64,000 bases of DNA from Candidatus Denitrolinea symbiosum (lineage in GTDB: Bacteria; Chloroflexota; Anaerolineae; Anaerolineales; Villigracilaceae), in contig BLAA01000001.1 of assembly GCA_017312345.1 (NCBI GenBank), positions 2,914,001-2,978,000 of the forward strand. The letters run 5' to 3'. Numbering within the stretch: position 1 is the first letter of the stretch; each line of letters starts with the position of its first letter. Shown here piece by piece: positions 14,737 to 23,099 of this stretch. The notes beneath the pieces were generated by a model. That model worked only from the letters and a program-made list of their open reading frames with translations, had not been told where the DNA came from and made no database searches. The translations under genes were made by a program, and so were the position numbers.

Positions 14737-16443
14737 CTACGGCGTCGCGTCCGCGGCGTCGGCAGGCAACTCCATTCCCTGCCCGTCCGCTTCGTCGAAC
14801 GGCAGCGCTTCCGCGCCAAGCATGGAAAGTCTGGCCCAGTCCACATCCAGGGAGCCAGCCCTGCCATCCCTCCGAAAACCAAAGCCAACCTGCCCGGTTG
14901 TCAGCGTGAGGTCCGAGCCGCTCCACACGAGTTTGTTGTTGATATAGAACTTCAGCGAGGCGCCGTTGGCGATCACCTTGAGCGTGTTCCATCCGTTCTT
15001 GACGATATGCGCGCTGGACGTCCATGCTTTCAACGCGGTCTTGCCGCCGGCGCTGGAGATCTTCCAAACGGAGAATTGACCCTTGTTGTTGTATTGGAAC
15101 ACATAGGACGGCTGCCAGTTGAAGTCGAGCGCGAGGCTGGCTGGCTTCCCGCGGATGACGATATGATTCGCGCAGCTGACGCAGGCGCCGGAGCGCTTCA
15201 TCCTGACCACATAGGCGAAGTTCTTGTAATTATTGGCGTGTTTGGCCGAGGCGACTTTGTTGGCAAGGCCGGCGCTTCGATAATACATGGACGCGTAGTT
15301 CGTCCATGCGCCTTTGACGCCCGCCCAGCCCGCGGCGGAGCCGTTGAATTGAGAATTGAACCCTCCGCCGGAGGACGAAGCGGGGTTGACGATACTGACC
15401 GACTGCATCTGCATACCTGCATAACTTCCGCCCCACTTCATGCTGTGAGTCGAGTAATCCCACGTATCGTGGAGGTAGACCGTGTTTGGATCGTTATATC
15501 CCACGCCAACAACGGTATGACCTGCAAGATTGATCATTACCGGACGGCCGGCGTCGATCTGGGCCTTGTAGTTGGCGAAGGAAAAGCCGCCGGCAATAGT
15601 GTTGCTCGTCTTGCGGCTGTAGCAGTCAGTGACGGTATAGCCGCGGGCCTCGTAGAACAACTTGCGTCCGTAAGTTCCATCCCTGGTATGGATCTTATTG
15701 ACGACCATGTCGGCGCAGGTTAAGGGGTCCGGGTCCGAGGTCCATGTATAAAAAGAGGTGGAGCCGTCGCGGTTGTTATATTTGGACTGGCTGGTCTTCA
15801 TGTAGTCGCCGATCGCGTCGCCCCAGGCGTGTTCGACCCAGCCCTTGGCGATGAATGGATCCTTCGCGGCGCTTTCATATCGTACCCAATAATCGTCAAT
15901 GGAGCCGCGAGTGGAGCGTCCATCCACGCCATTGCGCGAAGCGGCCAGCGGGATATTGGGATAGGTATCCACGCCATCGGACCATGTACCCCAAACGCTG
16001 TTATCAAGAGGCATCACCCCGCCGTCGGTGGGGCCGGTATACATGTTGGGATAGCCGGTGCGGTCATAGTATGCCGCGATCATCGAGCCGGAGACCGCCG
16101 AACAACCAAATACCCAATTGTAGGCAGGAACGGTCAATGTCTTGGCGGCTGCGCTGGGGTTGGGAATGATCACAGACGCGCGCTCGGCCTCATATCCAGC
16201 CGGAGGCTTCGAAGGCCCGTGAATGATGACCTCGTCTATGCTCTTCCCATTTTCGAGCGGGAAGGTCCGTACGGTCATATATTTGGTCTCGGTCTTCGGT
16301 CCGCCCTGGGCAAGAACGCCCGCTGGATTGGCGAAAACCGCCGCCAGCAAAAATAACAGCGTCACGAACGTCATTGAGATCACGATCTGCATTGTTCGCA
16401 ATTGTTTTTTGTGCCTTGAAAGAACCCGATTTTTCGTTTGCAT
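14737..16443 (-). CDS. Secreted C39-like cysteine peptidase with C-terminal LamG-like domain
   Basis: 568 residues with a signal peptide (hydrophobic stretch about 19-45 ending ...GVLAQ). Residues about 100-355 resemble the papain-fold C39_2 group: catalytic Cys in FGCSAVSGSM, His in LAGHTVVGVGY and Asp in LHDTWD. Residues about 365-545 look like a LamG/concanavalin-type beta sandwich (GNTLKVIANG-like strands, FYINNKLVW, GQVGFGF). No bacteriocin exporter is encoded nearby, so it is probably an extracellular protease or binding protein rather than a leader peptidase. GGAGG lies 4 nt before the chosen ATG at 16443. The gene ends in a good terminator. Confidence 0.75.
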   Translation of the reverse strand: MQTKNRVLSRHKKQLRTMQIVISMTFVTLLFLLAAVFANPAGVLAQGGPKTETKYMTVRTFPLENGKSIDEVIIHGPSKPPAGYEAERASVIIPNPSAAAKTLTVPAYNWVFGCSAVSGSMIAAYYDRTGYPNMYTGPTDGGVMPLDNSVWGTWSDGVDTYPNIPLAASRNGVDGRSTRGSIDDYWVRYESAAKDPFIAKGWVEHAWGDAIGDYMKTSQSKYNNRDGSTSFYTWTSDPDPLTCADMVVNKIHTRDGTYGRKLFYEARGYTVTDCYSRKTSNTIAGGFSFANYKAQIDAGRPVMINLAGHTVVGVGYNDPNTVYLHDTWDYSTHSMKWGGSYAGMQMQSVSIVNPASSSGGGFNSQFNGSAAGWAGVKGAWTNYASMYYRSAGLANKVASAKHANNYKNFAYVVRMKRSGACVSCANHIVIRGKPASLALDFNWQPSYVFQYNNKGQFSVWKISSAGGKTALKAWTSSAHIVKNGWNTLKVIANGASLKFYINNKLVWSGSDLTLTTGQVGFGFRRDGRAGSLDVDWARLSMLGAEALPFDEADGQGMELPADAADATP

Positions 16444-16582
16444 TCATCCTCCAAATTATGAATCATCGTTCCCGATTGGAATGGGCCTATTTTCAGGATA
16501 CGGCAAACTGTCATAGACCCAGGCGACAAATATCTTTCCAATTTTACCTTATTGCCTTCGCTGGCACATTGGACATTCTCCC

Positions 16583-16737
16583 GAGAAGCATGGCTGTAGC
16601 AACGTCAGAGATTTCTCAACGCGAATGCCGCGAAATTGCGAATGAAACGAAAAAGTCCAAGAAAATTCGCTCATTCGCGCTATTCGCGTTCCATATCGGC
16701 CAACTTGTCAAGCGGCTTTGCTACGGCCATATCCCGA
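16583..16737. repeat. Dispersed intergenic repeat, copy 2
   Basis: Same orientation and order of blocks as copy 1 at 1504-1655: gaagcatggct, then cgcgaatgccgcgaa, aagaaaattcgc, ttcgcgctattcgcgttccat and acttgtcaagcg. Copies differ by substitutions and short indels, so the duplication is old. Confidence 0.65.
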
Positions 16738-16788
16738 GAAACAGTCCCTAACGTCGGCGTAACCTACGCAAGAAGTCAAATCTCACAT

Positions 16789-16820
16789 AAAAGCCGGGTT
16801 TCTCTTGAAACCTGGCTTTT
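16789..16820 (-). terminator. Terminator of the MTAN / beta-propeller operon
   Basis: AAAAGCCAGGTTTC and GAAACCCGGCTTTT (minus strand) form a 14-bp stem with one mismatch, starting 6 nt after the stop of the gene at 16827. T-rich sequence flanks both sides, so it may act in both directions. Confidence 0.7.
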
Positions 16821-16826
16821 CTTTTC

Positions 16827-17873
16827 TCATGGCATCGGGACAAATCCAAAAATCGTTTCGGGGAATTTGTCGGTCATCAGCAGAAATCCCCGCTCATCGA
16901 GCAGCGCCAATCCCTCCCAATTACGGCTGACGACGGGCAGCAACTTCAACAAGACGGGAGGCGTATCCGCGAGCGTGATTCCGCCCGGCGAATAACGCAT
17001 CTCCACCAGGCGTTCGACTGTCTCGTTACGACTATGCGTCGGCCCCAGCCCGTATTTCTGGAAAAGTAGATCAAGCGCGGGCTTCAAATCAACGTCGCCT
17101 GGGAAGAAGTAATTGACGACCCAGAAATCCGCCGCGTCCGCGCCCGGGGCCGCGTCTGTGACGCGGTACTCGACGTTCGGAAAGGAGATGGTCCCGACCA
17201 GGTACAGGTCGAGATCGAAGACGCGCGCGACGGGATGCGGATTCAGCCCCGCGCCGTTGACCTCGTAAAAGGTCAGCAGCCGGTCGCCGACCACAAGCAG
17301 GGCCTCGTCCGATTTGTTGCCGCGTTCCATCTGCAGCGGGTTTTCGACCAGGCGGTCAACGTCCAGCGTGACCGCGCCCAGGTCAGGCTGGATGCGTCCC
17401 GCGACGAGGTAGCCGCGCATGTCGTTGCCGTCTCCCGCCTCGATGGACAGAAAGACGCGGTCGCCCGAAAAGGCAATCGCCTCGAAGCCCTGATAATGCT
17501 CGATCATGCCGCGCAAGGGAGCATCGTTCAGCGGAATCGGGCGCGGAGTCAGCGGCGCGGGGTTCGGCGAATCGAGGTACGCGAGGATCTCGGTTTTGGA
17601 GAGGGCATATAAAAAACCGTCGCCGTGATAATTTTCCGTGAAGTTCGGATACTGCGGGAGGATGATAAGCGTGTCGCCATACCACGCCAGCCCCGAAACC
17701 TCCGCGCCGCCATCGGCCACGGGACCGGCCAACGCGATCGGGATCACAGGCTGCTCGTTCGCGGTCGCTTCGCCCTTCGGGATGAGCATGTCGCCAAGGA
17801 GCGCCCCAAGAAGGATAAATCCCACAACCAGAATTAAGATCAGCCAGGGACGCGCGTCGAATTTCATTTTCAT
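16827..17873 (-). CDS. Membrane-anchored protein of unknown function, possible beta-propeller
   Basis: 348 residues. An N-terminal transmembrane anchor (WLILILVVGFILLGALLGDM, about residues 9-28) precedes an extracytoplasmic domain with repeated beta-strand motifs (SGLAWYGDTLIILPQYP, FEAIAFSGDRVFLSIE, DEALLVVGDRLLTFYE, WEGLALLDERGFLLMTDK). The pattern resembles esterase-like phytase or SdiA-regulated type propellers, but no catalytic residues can be assigned. I chose ATG 17873, since the longer frame overlaps the upstream gene. It lies 7 nt after the nucleosidase-like gene, in one operon. Confidence 0.6.
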   Translation of the reverse strand: MKMKFDARPWLILILVVGFILLGALLGDMLIPKGEATANEQPVIPIALAGPVADGGAEVSGLAWYGDTLIILPQYPNFTENYHGDGFLYALSKTEILAYLDSPNPAPLTPRPIPLNDAPLRGMIEHYQGFEAIAFSGDRVFLSIEAGDGNDMRGYLVAGRIQPDLGAVTLDVDRLVENPLQMERGNKSDEALLVVGDRLLTFYEVNGAGLNPHPVARVFDLDLYLVGTISFPNVEYRVTDAAPGADAADFWVVNYFFPGDVDLKPALDLLFQKYGLGPTHSRNETVERLVEMRYSPGGITLADTPPVLLKLLPVVSRNWEGLALLDERGFLLMTDKFPETIFGFVPMP

Positions 17874-17880
17874 GGATGTC

Positions 17881-18558
17881 TCATTCGGTAATTTGATCCA
17901 GCCAATCGGGCAACTGGGCAAACAATTTTGTCATTACTTCCCGCGTCCGCTCATGGAACAACGCGATATTTCCATAGGCCTCGCCCCCGGCCCGCCCCAC
18001 CAGGTCCGTCACGCCGCGCAGGATGAGGACGCGCGTCCCGTTGCGCTGTGCCACCCAGGCAATCGCGCCCGATTCCCAGTCCGCCGCGGCCGCGCCGTAT
18101 TTTTGGACCAGCATGGGGATGTCGTCCGCGAGGATGTCGCGGTCGGCAGAGACGAGCAGGCCGCGCCGCGCGGGGGGCGCGCCCGCTCCCAGCCACGACA
18201 GGTCCACGTCCGCCGCGTAAGCCTGGATCGCCGCGTCCCCGTCTCCCATCTGCTCAATGATGTCGTAGACGAGCGTCCGCTCGACGAGGATGACCGTCCC
18301 CGTTTCAATATGACCCGCGAACCCGCCGCACGTCCCGAGGTTGACGAGCAGGTCGGGGTGGAACGTATCAATCGCATATTGCGCGCTGGCGGCCGCGGCA
18401 ATTTTCCCCCAGCCGCCATGGACGAGCGTCAGGTTGCGAGTTCCAAGTTTCAGCCTGGCGGAGGCGCCGAAGGGAGACCGGTCTAATTCAAGGTTGGGGA
18501 ACAATTCTTTCACAGCGCGCCATTCGGCGCCGGCGGAGATAATGACGACGATGTTCAT
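17881..18558 (-). CDS. MTA/SAH nucleosidase-like phosphorylase-superfamily protein
   Basis: 225 residues of the PNP/UDP phosphorylase fold. Visible motifs: N-terminal IVVIISAGAEWRAV, VNLGTCGGFAG, and the C-terminal ADWESGAIAWVA...ILRGVTDLVG, equivalent to the ME/E and SD regions of methylthioadenosine/S-adenosylhomocysteine nucleosidases. Such enzymes cleave the glycosidic bond of MTA, SAH or other nucleosides. The usual Met-Glu is Trp-Glu-Ser here, so the substrate may differ. First gene of a two-gene operon. Confidence 0.75.
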   Translation of the reverse strand: MNIVVIISAGAEWRAVKELFPNLELDRSPFGASARLKLGTRNLTLVHGGWGKIAAAASAQYAIDTFHPDLLVNLGTCGGFAGHIETGTVILVERTLVYDIIEQMGDGDAAIQAYAADVDLSWLGAGAPPARRGLLVSADRDILADDIPMLVQKYGAAAADWESGAIAWVAQRNGTRVLILRGVTDLVGRAGGEAYGNIALFHERTREVMTKLFAQLPDWLDQITE

Positions 18559-18619
18559 GCGCCCTATTATACAGAAATCCGTTTTTCTGCGGACAGGAGA
18601 GCGCCGTGGATTTAAAACC

Positions 18620-18657
18620 CAAACCCCGCTGAGCCTGCCACTGGCCTACGGGGTTTG
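18620..18657. repeat. Inverted repeat in the tsaC / nucleosidase gap
   Basis: CAAACCCCG and CGGGGTTTG are perfect 9-bp arms around a 20-nt loop. The structure lies between the tsaC stop and the nucleosidase-like gene start. No T-run follows in either direction; it could be a weak terminator of the tsaC operon or a leader element of the next gene. Confidence 0.45.
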
Positions 18658-18747
18658 TGAGGAGAATGCACTTACTATTTTACATGGGGACTTAAAGCCT
18701 CCCTGAAAAATTCTTAAAAAGCAAATAAGCGTTTCCCGACCGCTTTA

Positions 18748-19359
18748 TCAGATCGAATTAATCTCGGCCAGCGTGAGCGGTCCCTCGCGCAGGATGACGG
18801 GAACGGACCCCGAGACATCTACTACCGTGGACGGGACTCCGCCCGGCGTCTCGCCTCCATCCAGGACGAGGGGGACGCGCCCGCCCAACTGACTCGCCGC
18901 CTCTTCGGCGCTGCGCGGGCTAGAGCGTCCCGACAGGTTGGCCGAGGTGACGGCCATCGGGCCCGCGGCGCGCAGGAGAGCGCGGGCGGCCGCGTGGTCG
19001 GGGACGCGCACGCCGACGGTGTCGGCGGCGGAGACGGCCGCGGGCAGGTCGGCGCGCTTGGGGAGGACGAGAGTCAAAGGTCCCGGCCAGAAGCGGGAGG
19101 CGAGGCGGCGCGCCAGGTCGGTGACGGCGCGCGCGAGGCGGTCGAGGTCGGCCGCGTCCGCGATGAGGATGGGAATCGCCTTCTCCAGCGGGCGGCCTTT
19201 GACGGCGTAGATAGATTCGATGGCGGCCTGGTCGAAAGCCAGCGAGCCGAGGCCATAAACCGTGTCGGTGGGAAAGACGACCAACCCGCCCGCGCGCAGG
19301 ATTTCAAGGGCGCGGGCGATGGAGAGGGGATCGTCGGCCGGAAGAATTTCCGTTTTCAT
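18748..19359 (-). CDS. tsaC: L-threonylcarbamoyladenylate synthase
   Basis: 203 residues of the YrdC/Sua5 family, without the extra Sua5 domain. The enzyme makes threonylcarbamoyl-AMP from Thr, bicarbonate and ATP for the t6A37 modification of ANN-decoding tRNAs. Family motifs are VVFPTDTVYGLG, KGRPLEKAIPILI, RFWPGPLTLVL, VGVRVPDH and VTSANLSG. The ATG at 19359 shares one base with the prmC stop (TGATG), so the genes are coupled; a GTG at 19362 is an alternative start. Confidence 0.92.
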   Translation of the reverse strand: MKTEILPADDPLSIARALEILRAGGLVVFPTDTVYGLGSLAFDQAAIESIYAVKGRPLEKAIPILIADAADLDRLARAVTDLARRLASRFWPGPLTLVLPKRADLPAAVSAADTVGVRVPDHAAARALLRAAGPMAVTSANLSGRSSPRSAEEAASQLGGRVPLVLDGGETPGGVPSTVVDVSGSVPVILREGPLTLAEINSI

Positions 19360-20225
19360 CACAATCGGATGGCGAGCAATCGTTCCCGGCCGGCCAGGTC
19401 GCGGCGCAGGTTAATGGTGGCCTTCTCGAAGGAGTCGTAGGCCAGCGAGACGGCGGCCATGCCTTGCCGCGATTCGATCTCAAGCAGGATGAGGCCGTCG
19501 GGTGCCAGCCACTCGGGCGCGATCTTCAGCAGGCGGCGGATCGGGTCGAGTCCGTCGCTGCCGCCGTCCAGCGCCAGGGCTGGCTCGTGGTTGAAAACGG
19601 ATAGGCCGCTGAGCGCGCTGGTGGGGATGTAGGGCAGGTTGGCGCAGATCACGTCGAAGTGACTCTCGGTGGGAAGCGGACTGGGGCGAGGCGGGAGCAG
19701 GTCGCATTGGACAAAATCCACGCGGGCCGCGACGCCGTGTTTGTGCGCGTTGCGCCTCGCCACTTGAAGCGCAGGCAGCGAAAGATCGGTAGCCAGGACG
19801 CGCGCGTCCGGGACGTGCTTGGCCAGCGCGACCGCAATGCACCCGGAGCCGGTCCCCACGTCGGCGGCGCGCAGGGAGGAGAGATTCGTCACAGGCCGCG
19901 ACTGAAGCCAGAGGATGGCCTGTTCCGCCAACAATTCAGTTTCGGGACGGGGGATCAATACGTCGGGAGTGACTTCAAAGTCGAGACCGAAAAACTCCCA
20001 ACGTCCGAGGATGTGCGGCAGGGGCGCGCCGGCCGCCAGCCTGGCGGCCTCGCGCCGGGCGGAATCCAGCTCGAGGGCAGAGAGACGCGCTTCAGGATGC
20101 GCCGCCAGCCAGGTGCGCGGTTTCCCCATCAGGTGCGCCAGCAGCACCTGCGCGTCGAGGTCGGGCGTGTCCGTCACGGCGCGCAGTTGGCCGGAGATTT
20201 CTTCGAGCAGCGAGGCGACGTCCAT
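19359..20225 (-). CDS. prmC: Release factor glutamine methyltransferase
   Basis: 288 residues (290 if GTG 20231 is used). It methylates the GGQ glutamine of release factors with SAM. The N-terminal helical domain is followed by a Rossmann domain with VGTGSGCIAVALA and the catalytic NLPY motif (CANLPYIP). It lies directly behind prfA, its substrate gene, as in many bacteria, and overlaps tsaC. No strong SD is visible before either start codon. Confidence 0.93.
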   Translation of the reverse strand: MDVASLLEEISGQLRAVTDTPDLDAQVLLAHLMGKPRTWLAAHPEARLSALELDSARREAARLAAGAPLPHILGRWEFFGLDFEVTPDVLIPRPETELLAEQAILWLQSRPVTNLSSLRAADVGTGSGCIAVALAKHVPDARVLATDLSLPALQVARRNAHKHGVAARVDFVQCDLLPPRPSPLPTESHFDVICANLPYIPTSALSGLSVFNHEPALALDGGSDGLDPIRRLLKIAPEWLAPDGLILLEIESRQGMAAVSLAYDSFEKATINLRRDLAGRERLLAIRL

Positions 20226-20252
20226 ATTCACAAGGACGCGATCAGCGCCGGG

Positions 20253-21332
20253 TCAGTCGTTATCTTCATCCGCGCCCGCGGCCGCGAGACGTCCCGCTTC
20301 GTCGCGGGTGGCGAGTTCATCGATGAACTGGTCAATGTCGCCCTCCAGCACGCCGGGCAGGTTATAGGAAGAAACGCCGATGCGATGATCGGTGACGCGG
20401 TTTTGCGGAAAGTTGTAGGTGCGGATCTTTTCCGAGCGTTCGCCCGTCCCGACCTGCGAGCGGCGGTCGGCTTCGAGTTCGGAGCGGCGCTTCTCCTCCT
20501 CCATCTCGTACAGGCGGGCGCGCAGGATGGACATGGCGCGCTGTTTGTTTTGCAATTGCGAGCGTTCGTCCTGGCAGGAGACGACAATGCCGGTCGGCTT
20601 GTGCGTGAGGCGGACGGCGGTGGAGTTCTTCTGCACGTTCTGCCCGCCCGCGCCTGCCGAGCGATACACGTCAATTTCGATGTCGGAATCGGGGATGGCA
20701 ATCTCGACCTCGTCCACCTCGGCCAGCACCGCGACCGTGGCGGTGGAGGTGTGGATGCGTCCCGACGATTCAGTGGTCGGCACGCGCTGGACGCGGTGCA
20801 CGCCCGATTCGTATTTCAACTTCGAGAAGGCGCCGCGCCCCTTGATCTGGAAAATGATTTCCTTGTACCCGCCGATGCCGATGGCGCTCTCCGAAAGGAT
20901 CTCGCTCTTCCAGCCCATGCGGTCCGCGTACCGCGCGTACATGCGGAAGAGGTCGGCGGCGAAGAGCGCGGCTTCGTCCCCGCCCGCGCCGGCGCGGATC
21001 TCCACGAAGACGTTCTTCTCGTCGCGCGGGTCCCTGGGGATCAGCAGGGACTTGATCTCGGCTTCGAGCGATTCGATCCTCGGTTCGAGCGCGGCGACGT
21101 CGGCCTCGGCGAGGGCGCGCAGTTCCGCGTCCTCCTCGGACTCGAGCAGGACACGCGCTTCGTCGAGGTTTTTCAACGCCAGACGGTACTCGCGCGCCTT
21201 CTCGACGACGGGTTCCAGTTCGATGCGTTCCTTGTTCAACTCCGCGACGCGCTGATAGTCTCCGCCCGCATCGAGCAGTTCGTCGTCAATTTGTTTGAAG
21301 CGCGCTTCAATTCCAGATAATTTTTCGAGCAT
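20253..21332 (-). CDS. prfA: Peptide chain release factor 1
   Basis: 359 residues, normal for RF1. It terminates translation at UAA and UAG. The catalytic GGQ is in [15 protein letters not shown], and the codon-reading tripeptide region is RVPTTES, where PxT marks RF1 rather than RF2 (SPF). It is first in prfA-prmC-tsaC. Confidence 0.97.
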   Translation of the reverse strand: MLEKLSGIEARFKQIDDELLDAGGDYQRVAELNKERIELEPVVEKAREYRLALKNLDEARVLLESEEDAELRALAEADVAALEPRIESLEAEIKSLLIPRDPRDEKNVFVEIRAGAGGDEAALFAADLFRMYARYADRMGWKSEILSESAIGIGGYKEIIFQIKGRGAFSKLKYESGVHRVQRVPTTESSGRIHTSTATVAVLAEVDEVEIAIPDSDIEIDVYRSAGAGGQNVQKNSTAVRLTHKPTGIVVSCQDERSQLQNKQRAMSILRARLYEMEEEKRRSELEADRRSQVGTGERSEKIRTYNFPQNRVTDHRIGVSSYNLPGVLEGDIDQFIDELATRDEAGRLAAAGADEDND

Positions 21333-21406
21333 AAAAACCTTTTACAAATGGCGCAAAATAGCGCGGCAACGGCCGCGCGCAGGCATTATACCATTCGGCC
21401 TTCCCG

Positions 21407-21514
21407 TTACTTTACAAACATGGTGAGGACCATCGAAAGGATGATGATCACGCACAGCGTGTAAAACACGATCTGCGCGGCGCTTAATTTTCGGGTAGAT
21501 TTTCCTTTTGCCAT
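21407..21514 (-). CDS. 35-residue single-pass membrane protein
   Basis: ATG 21514 to TAA 21407. A basic start (AKGKSTRKLSAAQ) is followed by one hydrophobic helix (IVFYTLCVIIILSMVLTMFV). AGAAGGA precedes the ATG by about 4 nt. It fills the gap between the response regulator gene (stop at 21537) and prfA on the same strand. Topology is N-in by the positive-inside rule. No function is known to me; a small subunit or regulator of a membrane complex is possible. Confidence 0.6.
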   Translation of the reverse strand: MAKGKSTRKLSAAQIVFYTLCVIIILSMVLTMFVK

Positions 21515-21536
21515 TTTCCTTCTCTTTGCTTGTCGG

Positions 21537-21911
21537 TCATTTCCTTTTATCGAAAGCCGCGTTCATGGCGCGTTCCAGTTCCTCGATTGTGACGGGCTTC
21601 GAGACGTACGCGTCCGCTCCGAGCGCGTCGGCGCGGTCCTTCATCACGTCCGACGATTCCGTCGAGAGCATCACCACCGGCAGAGTCTTCGTGGCGGGAT
21701 TCCGCCGCAGAAATTCGAGCAGGTCCAGTCCCGTCACCTCGGGCATCCAGATGTCGAGCAGCGCCAGGTCGGGGCGGTCGCCCTCCAGGATGGCGCGCGC
21801 CGCGTTGCGGGCGTTCAGGAACGTGTCCGTCCGATAATTCAACATGGACAGCATCAGCCGAACCGCGTTCAGTATTTCCTCGTCGTCGTCCACGATCCAG
21901 ATGCGTTTCAT
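21537..21911 (-). CDS. Single-domain response regulator
   Basis: 124 residues, only a CheY-like receiver. The acidic pocket is VDDDEE (residues 7-12), the phospho-acceptor Asp is in LALLDIWMPE (near residue 53), and the conserved Thr/Ser and Lys lie in MLSTESSD and VSKPVT. There is no output domain, so it probably signals by protein contact. Its ATG overlaps the stop of the truncated gene upstream (ATGA), so the two were co-transcribed before the IS insertion. Confidence 0.9.
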   Translation of the reverse strand: MKRIWIVDDDEEILNAVRLMLSMLNYRTDTFLNARNAARAILEGDRPDLALLDIWMPEVTGLDLLEFLRRNPATKTLPVVMLSTESSDVMKDRADALGADAYVSKPVTIEELERAMNAAFDKRK

Positions 21912-22109
21912 TCGACGCGTTTCCCGACTTCTCGAAAAAATTCCTCGAAGGTGATCTCGTGATCGGATGAAACATGCCGCGCAACATCGTCAACCGGATG
22001 CCAATGCCAGCCTCCAGCGTTATCAGCTCCAAAGATGCGCTCATTATTGGCGATCCAAGCAAAAGCCACCCGACCTCTCCATTCGTTATAGAAAGCGTCC
22101 AAAAATGTT
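21908..22109 (-). pseudogene. IS-truncated gene fragment upstream of the response regulator
   Basis: An open frame runs from the IS edge at 22109 to TGA at 21908 and encodes about 66 residues (TFLDAFYNEWRGRVAFAWIA, then NNERIFGADN, then acidic EITFEEFFREVGKRVE). It has no start of its own except a TTG. The 5' part must have lain on the far side of the IS, but the sequence beyond copy 2 belongs to a plus-strand gene. The missing half was therefore deleted or moved. Function unknown. Confidence 0.6.
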
Positions 22110-23082
22110 GGCTCATGTTCAGAACAAGTGATTACGGACCAGTTTAGCGACGAGACTCGGCGAGATGCGTTTATGGTTCACAGCCAATTCGTGGATGGCG
22201 GCATAGCCTGACAAGTATGCTTTATGAACACCGCGATAGGGTCGCAAGAAATTACGCAACCCTGTCCAGCCGCCTTCGTTGGAGTTGACGTGGACTTCCC
22301 GAACGCCATCTCCATCGTCATCACGTGCATATTCATTCTTTCCATGACAGACGGTGTGACGCACGCGTTGTAAGCGATTGTAACTGTCGTATTCATCTGT
22401 GTAGAGCGTCGCTTCTGGTCTGGTAAAGTTCTCGACAAATGGACACAAGCTATCGCCTTTTGTATCTGGCATCACTTGGATCCGCACTTGGCGCGTTTCG
22501 CGCCCAATCACTGCGCAGACCGGCGGACGATCATTCGCATACGTCCCTCGCCCGCGCCGTTTATTGGCTCGTTTGCGAGGCGGATCCTGCGGATCGCCGT
22601 GCCACTCTCCTTTTTTCCCCCGCGTTCTGGAACATTTCGTCGGTTTCGACTTCCAGATCGCTCAAGGGTTTGGTCGCTTGTTCCTTCTTGGCATTCGCCT
22701 GAAGCAGATGCCTCACGGTCAGCCCGGTTGTGCGACTGATGCTCAATTCTCGCGACAACTTCGCCGTTGGCTTCCCCTGCACCACCTCGCGAATGAAAAG
22801 GATAGTTTGCTCAGGAGTGAAGTGTCTTCCTTCAAACGCAGTTCCGCTGTAGAGATTGTAGATGCCACGACAGGCTTTGCACCGATATACAATCAGACCG
22901 CTTTGTTTGGTCTTACGAAATCGAGTCGCCTGCTCAAGACCAGCTTTACAATGTGGGCATTTCAATCCATCGGGATGAAAATGCTCGGTTAGCCAGACCG
23001 TACATGCATCTCGATCCATGAGTTCAACAATTGGAAAGTCCATGCCCCTATTCTACCGAATCACTTGTTCTGAACATGAGCC
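22110..23082 (-). mobile_element. IS1595-family insertion sequence, copy 2
   Basis: 973 bp, same ends and content as copies 1 and 3 but inverted. Left flank aaaaatgtt, right flank tttcattttt: no target duplication. It separates the truncated gene at 21908 from the sensor kinase at 23100 and marks a sharp change from GC-rich to AT-rich sequence. Copies 1 and 2 form an 11.4-kb inverted pair able to recombine. Confidence 0.95.
22119..23043 (-). CDS. IS1595-family transposase, frameshifted (copy 2)
   Basis: Same two-frame structure as copy 1: the zinc-ribbon and first Asp part at 22561-23043 and the second Asp/Glu part at 22119-22511. The same A6 run carries the frame change. Confidence 0.85.
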
Positions 23083-23099
23083 TTTCATTTTTCCCAGCC

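Larger units (their letters stand above)
16444..16826. other. Intergenic region with repeat copy 2
   Basis: 383 nt without a supported gene. It holds the leader of the C39-like gene (ribosome site GGAGG near 16450), the dispersed repeat at 16583-16737 and the terminator hairpin at 16789-16820. No convincing promoter pair was found. Confidence 0.55.

Noticed and set aside
19659..21320. 553-codon plus-strand ORF
   Set aside because: Shadow of prfA and prmC, which are certain.
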